The notes beneath the pieces are model-generated. The model did not search any database. It was not told the DNA's origin and worked only from the letters and a program-made list of their open reading frames with translations. Of a DNA stretch of 64,000 nucleotides, positions 1 to 10,546 are shown one piece after another; positions within the stretch are counted from its first letter, which is position 1; each line of letters opens with the position of its first letter. Location of the stretch: contig CAUJNA010003291.1 in the NCBI GenBank assembly GCA_963377175.1, forward strand, positions 373,501-437,500, written 5' to 3'. Source of the DNA: Effrenium voratum (taxonomy: Eukaryota > Sar > Dinophyceae > Suessiales > Symbiodiniaceae). The translations under genes were made by a program, and so were the position numbers.

Positions 1-430
1 ATTGCTAGCATGTCGCCCCCCCCACGAATGACCACAGTCTGGAGGAAGTCAACAGCTGCTCTTGGAAAGGCAGGCTCGGGCTCATCTGGCAACTCATCTG
101 ACTCATCTGCAAAACCACGGCGCGGAGGGTGAAAGCTGCTGCCATCTGCCATTGGGAAACATCTCTGCGCTAGGGTATGTGATGCTGTGTTGGCAAACTG
201 GGGGTGGCAACTAAACTAGTCTGTGTCCGTGTGTGTGTCTCACAGCGATGTGTTTCGGTAGCAAGTCCACTTAATCTCCCAAGGCTCCTAGCGTGAATTC
301 TGAGATGGGCGACACCCTTTCTTGGAAGAAGCCACCGACGCCCACTGGTGCGATTCGGAATTCTTTCCTCAGGCCATATCAATTCCGCGTAAGGCGGGGA
401 ACCCCTAAAATAGTTCAGCTTGTTTGGCTC
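1..430. other. Unannotated left edge
   Basis: I see no convincing exon, repeat or RNA gene here. Short open frames exist on both strands but lack coding bias and recognisable motifs. Confidence 0.4.
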
Positions 431-1310
431 ACCTTCACCATCCGAAACACCAACATCCAAAATGCAAGGAAAGGAAGGTCACACGGTCACACCCTGTGTT
501 CGCCAACGCTTTGGCAAAAAAAAATCCTGAAGTCCGAAGTGTCAAAACCGGTATGGTATGATGCTCTGTGCGCCAAACAGCAAAGTCCAAATAGTTTATC
601 CAACGCATGTGCCAAACAACAAAGCCCGACACATGAACATCTTGATCTTGGCAGCTTGGACTTCGACATGTTGGCGCCTGTAGGGTGCGCAACGCAAACA
701 AGTACACGCGCAATGCGAACAAACACCAATGTGAACAAAACGTAAAAAGACCTCAACGCCGCCAACATGAGAGCCCATCATGCAAGGTGAAAACCCAAAA
801 CATGCTCAATGCGACACACATTGCCACCGTGACAGACGTCAGTTTCCCCCAAAAAACGATGCGTCTAATCAAACTAGCGCCAAAATCCAACATGCTCCCC
901 CGAAAAAAAGCACGACCTTTCCACCACAACACACATGAAGGTCCAAAATGCCAGACAGAAACGAGGCATTGCGCCCAATGCAACAAACATCGAAGTCCAA
1001 AATGCGCTAGAGAAATCAAGGTTAACTCCAACGCGAGCAACACCCACGCCGAAAAGGCTTGCAAAAACGAACAAACGGTGCGCCCAAGGTGACGAACATT
1101 GCAGGCCAACACTCCCCCCAAAAAAACACCTACTATTTGACAAACATTGCAGGCCAACATCTCAATAACAAAAAAGCTATGCGACACACTTTCCAGGCCA
1201 ACGTGCCCACCCACCTCCAAAAGAAAGCTGACCATATAACAAACATTGCATGCCAACATGCCGCCCAAAAAAACATGGTTTGCCCAATATGAAAAACAGC
1301 AAAGTAAAAA
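430..1310. repeat. Degenerate tandem-repeat region rich in GCCAAACA and GTCCAAAATGC words
   Basis: Short words such as GCCAAACARCAAAG, GTCCAAAATGC and AACATTGCAGGCCAACA recur at irregular spacing. The last occurs near 1096, 1145 and (diverged) 1190 and 1242. All open frames across the region are rich in N, K, T and Q because of this composition, so I do not call them genes. Confidence 0.6.
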
Positions 1311-1313
1311 AAT

Positions 1314-1719
1314 CAGCACTGCAACTTGTCATGTCCCCCCCCAAAACAAATCTCATGCCCCATGCGGCGTACATTAATGCCCAAAATGCATTAACACAAA
1401 CAGTAAATGCTGAGAAACAAAAAACACAAATCTCTCCCAGCACCTGCGCGCACAACGACATGGGCCCGACGCAGCCCGACGAGCGTGGTCTACGGCGGCG
1501 TCATTTCAAGGAAAAACAGCACTGCAACTCGTCTTGCCCCCCCCCAAAAAAAACCATCTCATGCCCCATGCGGCGCGCATTAAAGTCCAAAATGCATTAT
1601 AACACAAACAGTAAATGCTCAGAAAACAACGCAAATCTCTCCCAGCACCTGCGCGCACAACGACATGGGCCCGACGCAGCCCGACGAGCGTGCCCCACGG
1701 CGGTGTCATTTCAAGGCCC
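1314..1719. repeat. Two-copy tandem repeat, about 203-bp unit
   Basis: The unit starting CAGCACTGCAACTYGTC at 1314 starts again at 1517. Both copies share the C-run/A-run block, CTCATGCCCCATGCGGCG, CAAACAGTAAATGCT and the block from CAAATCTCTCCCAGCACC through GACGAGCGTG, then GTCATTTCAAGG. Small indels separate them, so the duplication is recent but not new. Confidence 0.85.
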
Positions 1720-2130
1720 CGAGAAAAGCCAAAAAATACAGGAAGCGCCAGGCTTTGCAAACATAATTTTGCCCCACCAGCGTCGTTTCGGAAGAAATCA
1801 TTCCCTCGAGAAAATTCAATCTGTTTCGACGGCCCCGAGTCCTGAAAACACCCTGGCTTCAACCATGTAGCGCAAACCGACTGTTACGAATTTTGCCCGT
1901 TTAAAACATGGCTTTTTCCACCAAAATAAAGGGAACCCACCATTTACAAGTTGCAATGTTCAGGTGTATAATGCATCCGGATCCCTGCTGTAGAAAGACT
2001 ACTTTCCTCTTGGTTAGTTGGGCCTTTTTGCAATTCCGTGTGAGTTGGTGGGTGCATGTACGCGTAAGACATGGTATGTTCACGATTGGCAGCGCTCACA
2101 TCATGCTCCGAGGCTGCACTTGGCGGGAGG
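1720..2130. other. AT-rich spacer, no gene seen
   Basis: No exon-like bias or recognised element was found in this interval. Confidence 0.35.
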
Positions 2131-2138
2131 GTCTTTGT

Positions 2139-2262
2139 TTCAAATCTGCGCCTCGCCGGCGCCTCGCCTTGGACCGTGCGCGCGCCAGGCGCCAGCGTGG
2201 CGAGGCACGGGGCTCCCGCGGTGGGAAAAAGGGCCCGGTGGCCGTTGGGAGCGTGACGGACA
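2139..2262 (+). CDS. Possible GC-rich exon, unidentified
   Basis: A GC-rich island in AT-richer surroundings has an open + frame (NLRLAGASPWTVRAPGASVA) with mostly G/C third positions. A second + frame, rich in Arg and Ala, is almost as good, so even the frame is uncertain. Right after it comes GTGGGTCAAACATAGGG, which is also found next to an exon-like segment at 53,070, so an intron element may start here. No family recognised. Confidence 0.25.
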
Positions 2263-2269
2263 GCTGTGG

Positions 2270-2495
2270 GTCAAACATAGGGTAACCCCAAAATGGAAGA
2301 AATAAAACTATTGTAAAAATACAACTATTTCCAGTAGTGGTAGATTCCCTTTAAAACCAACAGGGGAAAATAAAACATATTCTCAACCAAAAATGGCTGT
2401 TGGTCAAAACTAGGTACCGCAAATGGGTTGCCCCGGTAAATGGAAACAAAGACTAAAACCAGCGGTCCTCTGGTGGTTTAATGTTGACCCATACC
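2270..2495 (-). mobile_element. Intron-element fragments (families D and B, reverse orientation)
   Basis: At 2331-2372 lies the reverse complement of the family D core (CCAGTAGTGGTAGATTCCC, then AAAACCAACAGGGGAAAA). At 2430-2492 lies a reversed family B-like piece (GGTAAATGGAAAC, CCTCTGGTGGTTTAATGTTGACCCATACCC). Together they look like a composite of two element families. Confidence 0.5.
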
Positions 2496-3246
2496 CAGCT
2501 TGAACAGGACATGAAAAGGAGGAGGATGCTTTCAAAAGGAGAAAAGCGGAAGTTGACATTTGAATGATTGTCATTTTTGATTTTGCTTGTGATTGATAAT
2601 TTGGAAGGGCCATTATCGGGTTGACCGCTTGCAAGGAGACATCCCGGATTGCGATTTTTGTTTTTTTAAGGTTGTGATTTTATCCTGGATCTTTGTCTGA
2701 GAATCATAGATCCCCCGACGGGGAGTAAATTCCCCTGCTTTCTTACAAACAACAAAAACTGTCTCCTTTGAACCACGCAGACACGCCCTCGGAAACTTGG
2801 GCTGACGTTTGCACAACGGCGTCGCAGGGAGCTCCTATCGTTTCGGGCGAGCAGCGAATGAAACACCGAACAGGCCGTGCACGATTTGGCGCCCAGCACG
2901 GCTTTGGTTGCTATGGATTGCGTGTTTTTTTTTTTTCTGCTGGTAGGCCGTATGTGCTTGCCACAAATGGCCCTGGTCATTACAACTTCCAATATGATAC
3001 GTGGCCGAAGAGGTGACGCTGCGGCACCGTATTATCTGCGCTTGTGTACGGCAAAGTTGGAGAGCTCAAGCAGTGTTTGAATGAAGCCTCTCCTTTTCAG
3101 CTTCCAACTGGTGAAGTCTGGTGAATTCAGCCCTTGGGTTAACAACAGGACCCCCTTTTTGTGACGGTTTCTCTCGAAAATTGAAAAAAGGGGACGCCTC
3201 GCCCTTGCCACCGCACCTTCAATGCTGCCATGTGCGCCTTTCGCAG

Positions 3247-3297
3247 GAGGCCCCTTTCCACAAGGAGAAGAAGAGGCAGGACAGCCAGCGACACTAG
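3247..3297 (+). CDS. Possible terminal exon of an unidentified gene
   Basis: After an acceptor TTTCGCAG|GAG comes a short frame, EAPFHKEKKRQDSQRH, ending in TAG at 3295-3297. Nearly all third positions are G or C, unlike the other two frames, which are also open. It is only 16 codons, so the call rests on the AG|G acceptor, codon bias and in-frame stop. If right, a + strand gene ends here. Confidence 0.35.
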   Translation, partial: EAPFHKEKKRQDSQRH

Positions 3298-3299
3298 TG

Positions 3300-4250
3300 A
3301 GGAAAAGGCAATGCAGACAATCGAAGGGTCCATGTTTCAATTGGGATGGAGTGTTTGGTGCGGCTTTCATATCTTCGCAGAAGTATCCCATTACAGAACA
3401 TTGTCCAGTGCGGAGCAAGCTGGGGGCAGTCAAGATCCCCAGCATGGAACATACCAATCCCATGCCCTCAGTTTTTGGGGTCCCGGCCGGGGGCCCCAAC
3501 AAACCAGGCACCTAGAGTGAGGTAGCTCCCATGGTCTGGAGATGTTAGCTGCCATCAAATCGGCTTCCAGCGATCCGCTCTCCGGGACTCTCCGTGTTCC
3601 AGTGCCCTTGAATCCTTCCTGGACCTCAAAGCAGAGAAGTCAGCGCTGGTTCCAAGTGCCCTTCAATCCTTCCAGACCCTAGACCTCAATGGCGCTGGGA
3701 GGTCAATCTTTAAGGCCTCGGACTCCTTGTCCAACTGGAAACGCCTTCTTTTGGTTTGGAGCGGGCTTCCCTTCGCTGCATTTGCGCTACTCCCGTGCCA
3801 ACGGCGCCGGGAGTTTCAGTGCTCAAGACGTCTGGCAATGGTGTAGGTGGGCTTCCGTTACAAATCTGCTTGGTGAATATGGCGAATTCAAAACCCCAAT
3901 GGCATTTTTTAGGGGTTATGGTAAGGCCTACATAAGCTTGAGCGCCAAAAACTGAGCTATGTGCAGTGTTTCGCATGGGAACAAGAAAAGCACGGGAAAG
4001 CCAATGTTTTGTGCATTCGGGCTTGCATGTCCACCAGTTGTGACCTTGGTGTTGCTGGCTACCTGCGGTACTGGCGAAGAGGAACACCACTGCGGGTGTG
4101 ACTCTTTTAGGGGATCCCTGAAGATGGTGGTTTTCTTTCTGGTTTCCCTTTAATCCACCCAAACAAGCGGGGAGCCTCCAAAAAGTCGAGCCACACAGGA
4201 CGGCCTCCGCAAACCTAATGCCAATTTGAGGTTTCGAAGAAGAAACTTAA
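3300..4250. other. No confident gene; possible open stretch at 3560-3840
   Basis: A + frame at 3600-3800 (SALESFLDLKAEKSALVPSA) repeats a motif because the DNA holds a partial duplication of AGTGCCCTTSAATCCTTCC at about 3601 and 3656. Coding bias is weak. Near 4120-4165 there is a GGTTTTCTTTCTGGTTTCCC segment like other intron elements of the window. Confidence 0.3.
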
Positions 4251-4254
4251 GAAA

Positions 4255-4378
4255 CTTGCTGGTGCGATAGGTAGGGAATGAAAACCGTTTTGGGAGATCC
4301 GAATAAAGGAAACCACCAGTTGGATGGTTTGTAAGGGTCATTCCATTTCTCCTTCCGGTGGAGTGCCCCATTCATTTT
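4255..4378 (+). mobile_element. Intron element, family F
   Basis: Starts CTTGCTGGTGCGATAGGTAGGGAATGA and contains GGTCATTCCATTTCTCC near its right end. It shares these with copies at 23,208, 38,953, 49,612 and 58,970. The right terminal repeat is poor. Confidence 0.55.
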
Positions 4379-4734
4379 CACAAGCCCACTTACAGGGCTT
4401 CCTCAATTTGCATCTTCTTTTGGAACCTCCAAAAGTGGCAGTTTCAATGAACACCACCAGCTTGGTTGGGCACCTTGTGTTCCTTGGGGCAAGTGTGGGC
4501 TTCTCCTGGAAGTCGGGTGCTTTCGATTCTTTCCAGGCGTTTCCGGTTATCCATCTAGGGCCGTTTCCCTTGAACGTACCGCTTGGGGGCTGATCGCCGA
4601 AACAGGTTTCACGCCTGCGGCGAATGTGTGCCGGCTCCCCGTTGGACGTTGTCTTTGAACATAGTTAGGTGTGAGTTTTCGGGTGTTGTGTTATTTGAGA
4701 TTGGGATTTTCCAGTCAAGGAAGAAAGCAACAAC

Positions 4735-5095
4735 ATGAGCAAGCAAGTGCCCTACAACCCACCTTGACCCAACCCTGAACCCGCCCGTACTAAACCAGCC
4801 CTAGCCCCCTACACCAACTCCAATTCTAGACCTACTTGAACCTGCATTGAACAAACCTAACCAAAACCAACCTCACCTCAACAAGCCTACCCCAAACCCA
4901 CCTGAATTCTCAACTAAATGAACCTACACCAGCCCCAAAATTTTCTGAACCAACCAAACCAGACTAAACCCACCTTAAGCCACCCTGAACTCACCCTGAA
5001 CCTACCTTAAAAAAACACCCTAAACCTAGGGTGCACCCCAAACCACCCTAACCCCACCCTACGCAGCCCAGACCAACCCTAAAATCCTCCCCCAC
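4735..5095. repeat. Degenerate telomere-like tract (CCCTAA/CCCTGAAC type)
   Basis: Dozens of imperfect words such as CCAACCCTGAACC, CACCCTAAACCTAGG and CCACCCTAACCCC fill about 360 bp. The pattern resembles interstitial, decayed CCCTAAA repeats (the strand complementary to TTTAGGG). No exon is present. Confidence 0.6.
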
Positions 5096-5099
5096 CCCC

Positions 5100-6480
5100 C
5101 CAACCTACCACGCTGTTGAGTGGCTGCTGTGCATGCCATGTTGTCTCTGCTACATTCCAGAACATTTCATTGTCATGTTTTGTATACATGGACAACCGGA
5201 AGATCTTCGCCGTGCTCTTCGCGGGATGTTGCTTTGTGAGTTCCAGCCTTTTCGTGATAGGCGTGTTGTTTGTGTGAACCACTTTGGAGGTGGTTCCCCT
5301 ATCGAACTCGCCAAAGGAGGCCCATCTCTAGGACACGCCCAAACAGCAGCAACAGACCTCACTTCTGCATGATGCGCGCCATGTGGTGTTGTGCGTATGT
5401 GTGTGTGTTTTGTTGGGTGGGATGCCCCGAGCACGGGGGAAGCTTTGAATGAAAAATAAAAAGAAGCCAAAGGGAATCAAAGGGGTTCCTTATTTTGACA
5501 TAAACCCATGCGAGTTTTTTTAACATGCTCCGTTTCAAGCAGCCGAAATGTGCATGGTGTGGCCTCGGCAACCTCAAGAAACACTCGAGGGCTTTTCAGA
5601 TGGCTCAAAATGAGGGGCTAGGCCTTTTAGCGTTTTGCGATTTGGCTTGACCGCACTCCATAACCCGATTCTAAGAGTTGCTTTTTGCTGCGAGCCCCTG
5701 TTCTCCAGCGTCTATGGAAATTGCGGCCTTCTCCAGATGTGTTTGTCGTCCTGATTCGGTGTTTTTCTAGGCGGCAGCCAGAGCGAGAGCATGGGCGTTG
5801 AGCACACCATCCGAGATCAAATGACGGGGTCGCGTTGCTTCCTTGGAACCCACAAGAAGCCCAGAAAAAACTTGCTGGCTCGGGGATGAGTTGGAATGCC
5901 CCTCTGAACCATTGTGGCTTCGTAGCAAATAGTAGGGAACCCCTAGATTCATTGCCATCCCTGCAAGGGAAAGAGAAAACATATCCAAGATTGGGGAACT
6001 CGACCTATGATCCGGTGGCTGGAAGGCTTTCAACTCCTTGGCAGCTGAACACCATGTGAGCAAGTTGCGTGCCGCAGATTGTGATGAGAATGGCATGTGG
6101 GCATGCATTTTGACCCCACATGGTGTCAAGTATTTTTTGACCTCGCCTTTTTCCAGTGTTACGTCCAACACTAGCCAAATCCGGTGGCCTGGAGGGCCCG
6201 GTTGGCTTGCTAGGCAGGTTTGCGTTTTTGGCAGGGGCGTGATAAGAATGATCCATAAAGCCAACTCATTGGTCCGAAACTCTCCATGATTGATGCACGC
6301 TGTCGCGCGCCCTAAGCCTCCGCAAGTTCTCTCCTGAGCGGAGTTGGGCTTGGCCCAGTGCACAGCCAATGCTCTCCTCGACCAGGATTGCTTTGCCTGG
6401 TCAGAGCATTGCCTCTTCTGGTTGCCCTTGGCGCTTTGGGTCCAAGGGCATATCTCACTTGCCCAAAGCGAATCGACCTT
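5100..6480. other. No confident gene
   Basis: Several open frames cross this stretch but none shows consistent coding bias or a known motif. At 5867-6066 a segment starts AACTTGCTGGCTCGGGGATGA and ends GAGCAAGTTGCG, loosely like a large family F element. Confidence 0.3.
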
Positions 6481-6500
6481 TGACTTTTGGGTGTTCGGTG
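6462..6500 (+). mobile_element. Intron element fragment, family L
   Basis: Contains CAAAGCGAATCGACCTTTGA, which recurs at 9714 and 42,775. Only the left part is recognisable. Confidence 0.45.
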
Positions 6501-6783
6501 TTCAAGGTTTCAAGAGCTTAAACATCAAATGTCCTTGTTCTTTCGGCAAGTGAGAGAATGGTTGGTGAACACTGATCCCCAACATGCGGATGACGTCCCT
6601 GATTTTTTTCACATCTTTGCGTCAGAGTTGTGGCCAGGTTTGTTGCTTGAACAACGCCACGCTCTGACCTCGCAGCATTTTTCCAGACAATTTGAAATGA
6701 GGGGATCCAACAAGCGCTTTTATTTCTGCTGTGCTATCCGAAGACCATCGCCATCCAACACAACCATATCCCTTTGTTTTTGA
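6487..6783 (+). CDS. Open frame, possible exon of unidentified gene
   Basis: A 98-codon + frame ends in TGA. Its middle (REWLVNTDPQHADDVPDFFH, then FASELWPGLLLEQRHAL) has natural-looking composition, but codon bias is weak and no family is recognised. It may be an exon, a decayed mobile-element gene or chance. Confidence 0.25.
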   Translation: MGVRCSRFQELKHQMSLFFRQVREWLVNTDPQHADDVPDFFHIFASELWPGLLLEQRHALTSQHFSRQFEMRGSNKRFYFCCAIRRPSPSNTTISLCF

Positions 6784-7119
6784 GTCATGTGCAGATTTGA
6801 GAGAAGGTCATGCGCTTTTGACCTGCCGAGAAGCCACTATTGGCTTCGCTTTAGCATGCGGGAGCGATTCGTAACCCGCGTCTTGCTTTCTGCTTGGATC
6901 TGGGTTTTGTGGGAAACAAAATCTGGACCTCGGCACTCCATCAAAGCCATGCTGTTCGCTTCCATAGGTACCAAGAGGCGTAGTCCAGGGGCTTGTTCCG
7001 CCGGAACTCCTCGATGCGCTGATGCGCTAGTGGTTCCGATCCGGTCGCCTGCAAGCACGTTTCAGGGGATGATTGGCCAAAAGGCGAAGCAGGGATAAAG
7101 AAGGTCCTCCCGTTCTTTT

Positions 7120-7500
7120 TTGGAGCCAGCTCTGCGGGCTACGCCCATGAAGGCCCTTGACTTGGAGTTCCTTTCTCCCAGTTTGGGACTTCGATATTTG
7201 CCCTGCGTGGTCAAGCTTCTCAAGCATGGCGGGCTTGGGCCGAGTGCACCAAATGCCCGGACTGAGGTGCATCCGCCCGACCCGAGATGTTCACGTTTTT
7301 TGTTTGCGGACGCACACCCCAGCGATTCGAATCAGAAGCTCGCAAGCGTTCGACGCTTTGGCCCCTGCCGGCCCTGCCGGGGGCCACAGGAAGCCTGGAC
7401 AGTTTCAGAGTTGGCGAGCCATGGCAAGCTGGTCTCAGGAGACTTTGCCGTGGCCAGGACGTTTACCGTGCTTGCGCTTGTCTACTTTTTGTTTTGTTTG
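7120..7500 (+). CDS. Open frame, possible exon(s) of unidentified gene
   Basis: Three + frames are open at once here. The frame from 7120 contains SNQKLASVRRFGPCRPCRGP and WTVSELASHGKLVSGDFAVA, the most protein-like. A family B element starts at 7511, so an exon could end just before it. Splice sites were not resolved and no domain recognised. Confidence 0.3.
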
Positions 7501-7510
7501 CCAAGGAAAT

Positions 7511-7614
7511 GGGTGTGGCTCAAAATTACCCAGGAGCGGTTACGCAGGTTTTGGTCCATGCTTCCACTTACCAGGGTTCCATTTTGGGTACCGGTTTTTT
7601 GAGCCACAGCCAAA
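7511..7614 (+). mobile_element. Intron element, family B (GGCTCAAAA subtype)
   Basis: Left end GGTGTGGCTCAAAAT, core TTTTGGTCCATGCTTCCACT then CCAGGGTTCCATTTTGGGTA, right end TTTGAGCCACAGCC. The ends are inverted repeats of each other. The same layout occurs at 15,096, 36,822 and, reversed, 42,011. Confidence 0.8.
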
Positions 7615-7784
7615 TGCCAGGTTTGGCCTGTGCTTAAGGGAGCGTGATTCTTTGTGCCCTTAGCCTTGGTCCACAATGAGAAAGCTGGCGCAGTGTCTGG
7701 CGGTGAAGGTTTGACGCTCACACCGAGCAACCACGTGGAAAGTTGGGAACTAGTTTCACTGCCAGCAACCAGCGCAAGCTGAAT

Positions 7785-7860
7785 TAAACCACCAGGGGAC
7801 CGCAGGTTTGGTCCTGGGAGTTCCATTTTGGGTACCTATTTTTGACCCACAGCTATGTTG
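7785..7860 (+). mobile_element. Intron element, family B (left end missing)
   Basis: AAACCACCAGGGGACCGCAGG, GAGTTCCATTTTGGGTACC and TTTTTGACCCACAGC match the 22,774 copy. The normal left end is lost. Confidence 0.7.
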
Positions 7861-8484
7861 TGTTATTGTGTTTTGGTTTATGCCGTGCCCTTCTGATTAA
7901 GGCTTTGCGACAGAAGTCTGCGTTTTGGATGCGACACATCCGTGCCGCGCGTCAGGGAGTCAACGGGCGTTTCCAAAAAAACATTTGGACACCTTAAAAT
8001 CGTTGGTCTTTGGCAGCATCCCTCTTCAAATGTGTGCCCTAGTTTTGGAATCACCCGACTGACTTTTGTGACAAACACGTCTTAGGTGCGCCTGAGGAAA
8101 ATAGTGCGATTGTACCAATTTGGCGATTGCGATTGCAAGAATGACATTTGTGGATTGTTTTCTGGCATGTGATGTCAATGTCAAAGGATGTAATGATAAT
8201 GGACCGAGTATATAAGATTGCAACCGGGACAGGTTCCGGCTGTTTAATGGGAGGGTAATTGGATTGGCAATGGAAGTCATTGCAAAGCCACAAGGGTGAC
8301 TAGATTTCTTGGAAGAGAAGCAAGAACGGAGGTTTGCGCATTCCAGATAAGAAACTGCTATTTGCCTTATTGTTCATGTTTGCATGCTGTATGGATTCCC
8401 CATCCTCTTGTGCCGTAGGTTTCCTTCAGCACATTACGCGTGGGAGCCACTCATGCAACGCAAAGGCTGCTACCAGGGGCTTGC

Positions 8485-8607
8485 TATTATTATTATTATT
8501 AGTATTGTTATTAGTATTGTTATTATTATTGTTATTATTATTATTATTGTTATTATTATTACTATTATTATTATTAGTAGTATTATTATTATTGTTATTA
8601 TTATTAC

Positions 8608-8679
<72 letters not shown>

Positions 8680-8682
8680 TAT
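8485..8682. repeat. ATT/TTA microsatellite followed by (TA)n
   Basis: About 180 bp of nearly pure ATT triplets with a few GTT, AGT and ACT variants run into about 20 bp of (TA)n. Leu-, Ile- and Tyr-only open frames over it on both strands are artefacts. Confidence 0.97.
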
Positions 8683-8742
8683 TTGTTTAAACGCTTCCGG
8701 CCTCGTGTGAGGCAGGTCCATATTTTTGTGCCAGCGATTGCA

Positions 8743-8763
8743 GACACACACACACACACACGC
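8743..8763. repeat. (CA)n microsatellite
   Basis: About ten CA dinucleotides in a row. Confidence 0.9.
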
Positions 8764-8844
8764 AAATCACGGCTTGCGCATGGGAAACGATTCGATCGGG
8801 GCCCTGCGAGGGCTCCCAAAAACGATACTCCCCCCCCCCCCCTC

Positions 8845-8966
8845 GACGCCCGCGAGTTCGATGGAATCTCAGGCCTGGAGTCGCAGCCAGCCGAGGCGAC
8901 GGTTGCCTGCGTCGCTTCGTGTAGCAAAGGCAATCGAGCCGCAGGCCTTATGGGAGATACCTCATG
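8845..8966 (+). CDS. Probable exon, unidentified protein
   Basis: The frame DAREFDGISGLESQPAEATV continues VACVASCSKGNRAAGL with strong G/C third-position bias. It ends at CTCATG|GTGGTTGTTGGG, which is the left border of a family Q element and supplies a GT donor. Joining straight to the next exon candidate would create a TGA across the junction, so one of the two boundaries is wrong. No family recognised. Confidence 0.4.
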
Positions 8967-9084
8967 GTGGTTGTTGGGAAACGGCTTTGTCCCATTTTGG
9001 CTTCTTGTGGTTTAGTGGTTGAAATCGAAATCCACCGAACTGCTAAGATTTATTTTTTTTGCTCCCCTTCCAACGTCAACCAAG
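8967..9084 (+). mobile_element. Intron element, family Q
   Basis: Left end GTGGTTGTTGGGAAACGG; inside it has GTGGTTGAAATCGAAATCCACCGAACTGCTAA; right end TTTGCTCCCCTTCCAACGTC then CAAG. The inverted ends are GTTGGGAA and TTCCAAC. It offers a GT donor on the left and AG on the right. Confidence 0.7.
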
Positions 9085-9178
9085 ACCTAGTCGAGACGTG
9101 GGGGTTGGCCAGGTGCAGGCTCCAGAACATGCCCGGCCCTTGCTGGCGGAGTTCAAAATTCTCGCTTTCGAAGCGACG
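9085..9178 (+). CDS. Probable exon, unidentified protein
   Basis: Directly right of the family Q element an open frame reads PSRDVGVGQVQAPEHARPLL then AEFKILAFEAT with coding-like third positions. The acceptor is ACCAAG|ACC. The right end is not resolved. Confidence 0.4.
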
Positions 9179-9341
9179 TTTTTTTCTTTCTTCTTCGTAG
9201 ACCAATGCCACTGCATGCGTGTGCCTCCAGCCTTTGGCTCGACGTGAAACATATTTTTATTTCAGCAACTTGGGCCACTTTCACTCAGCGCGTCCAGACT
9301 TCCAGGCCGCTGTTGGCGGGTTTGGCCACCTCGAACGGCAG

Positions 9342-9437
9342 CGCCTTTCGCCGGCCATGGAGCTCAGCGCGGAGGAGTGGAAGATGCGAAGCGCCCAGAC
9401 GAAGGCGAAGGTGGAGGAGCGGGGGTTGCGAGGGTGC
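9342..9437 (+). CDS. Probable exon, charged helical segment
   Basis: The frame RLSPAMELSAEEWKMRSAQT then KAKVEERG shows almost exclusive G/C third positions and alternating charges typical of a long helix. The acceptor is GGCAG|CGC. The donor is probably near TTGCGAGGGTG. No family recognised. Confidence 0.45.
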
Positions 9438-9710
9438 CGAACGAATGGGAGGGTGGTGGAAGGGATGTATTTTCCTCCTTGAAGTGGGGGATGGGGTCAT
9501 TTTGACCTGGAATATGTCAGTGGGCGATTTCCACTCCAGTTAGTGCATAGAGGGGGTCACATCCGCGGGGGTTCATGATTGTACATTTTCCGTGGCTGCT
9601 TTTGTTGGAGCAAAGCCATAACTATGGCGGGCGAAGTGACTCGGTCAGAATAAGTTGGTTGCAGGCCTGGGCTCAGCATCTTCTTTGGCATTTCATTGGT
9701 TTGCGTCTCT

Positions 9711-9800
9711 GCTCAAAGCGAATCGACCTTTTGGGTTTTCTCCCATTTCCATATTTCGTCAGGGCCCCAAACTGAGGTCACCTTGTATTTCCAGGTGCTT
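9711..9800 (+). mobile_element. Intron element, family L
   Basis: CAAAGCGAATCGACCTTTTG, GTCAGGGCCCCAAA and GGTCACCTTGTATTTCCAGG match the 42,769 copy in order. Confidence 0.6.
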
Positions 9801-10067
9801 TGCACTTTGCACAAGGGGTTGATGTGAGGGGACTGGATGGATGCAAACATATTTTAGACTCTTTTTTTTGGCTTCGAAGCGGGAGCGAAGCGTTGGGAAA
9901 ACCAGCTTCGAGACACGTTTCTCGCAATGGCCATTGGCCACTCCTGGCAGACAGGAATACCCACTGAAGCGGGAGCCCTTGATATTCATGCTTGAATAAG
10001 GGTTTGCCGCTCTTCACTTGCCGGATTTATTTCTCCTGTGGATGTATTGAGGCCTTCCTTCCCCGAA

Positions 10068-10206
10068 ATTTCATGGGGGCTGGGGGGGAGGGAGGAGGGG
10101 GGAGGGATAAATAAGCCCTAAATAAGGCCTTATTTAGCCCAAGGGCTTTCCAAGGGCTTATTTGGGCTCCCTCCCCCCTCTGCTCCCTCCCCCCCAGCCC
10201 CATGAA
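10068..10206. mobile_element. Palindromic element, family S
   Basis: The left arm TTCATGGGGGCTGGGGGGGA is answered on the right by TCCCCCCCAGCCCCATGAA. The centre is also palindromic: TAAGGCCTTA sits between TAAATAAGCCC and GGGCTTATTT. The whole could fold into one long hairpin. A second member is at 45,150. Confidence 0.8.
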
Positions 10207-10260
10207 AATTACAGTTGTTTTCCCTTTTGGGTGTCATGCGTAGGTCTCCTTGTGCGGTTC

Positions 10261-10350
10261 CTTACTCATCTTGGGCTGCGAAGTGCGAAGGAGCTGCTGA
10301 AGAGTCGCCAGGGCCGTGAAGCGCTGGCGGAAGCGCTCAGGGATCCACCT
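10261..10350 (+). CDS. Probable exon, unidentified protein
   Basis: The frame LRSAKELLKSRQGREALAEA then LRDPPYSAPA has strong codon bias and helical composition. Exact splice sites are unclear: an exon start near CTTGGGCTGCG and an end near CTCAGGGATCC are possible. Confidence 0.4.
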
Positions 10351-10433
10351 TACAGCGCTCCGGCTCGGGCTCATTGGCTCCCGGAAATGTTGGGATGGGA
10401 TGAGTAAGCCCATCCGATTAAAAAGAGGGGTCC

Positions 10434-10546
10434 GACTTAAAGGGGCAGAGTACAGGTTATAACCCACTTACGATGGTTATAAGTCTCCGTTCAGTGGGTT
10501 ATAACCAGGCTTACTAACCACTTACTAAGTACCCTGCCCCTTCAAG
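10434..10546. mobile_element. MITE-like inverted repeat, single copy (family N)
   Basis: The outer arms ACTTAAAGGGGCAGAGTAC and GTACCCTGCCCCTTCAAGT are inverted repeats. Nested inner arms GGTTATAACCCACT and AGTGGGTTATAACC are perfect. No second copy was seen in the window. Confidence 0.75.

Noticed and set aside
753..1319. 188-codon minus-strand open frame
   Set aside because: It crosses the degenerate repeat field; its hydrophobic/Cys-rich content mirrors the A- and C-rich words of the + strand.
5079..5470. Small frames over 5.1-5.5 kb, including one with hydrophobic FAVLFAGCCFVSSSLFVIGV
   Set aside because: A single transmembrane-like stretch without start context, bias or splice sites; insufficient to call a gene.
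8334..8757. Long Leu- or Ile-rich open frames on both strands
   Set aside because: They are translations of the ATT/TTA microsatellite and carry no other coding signal.
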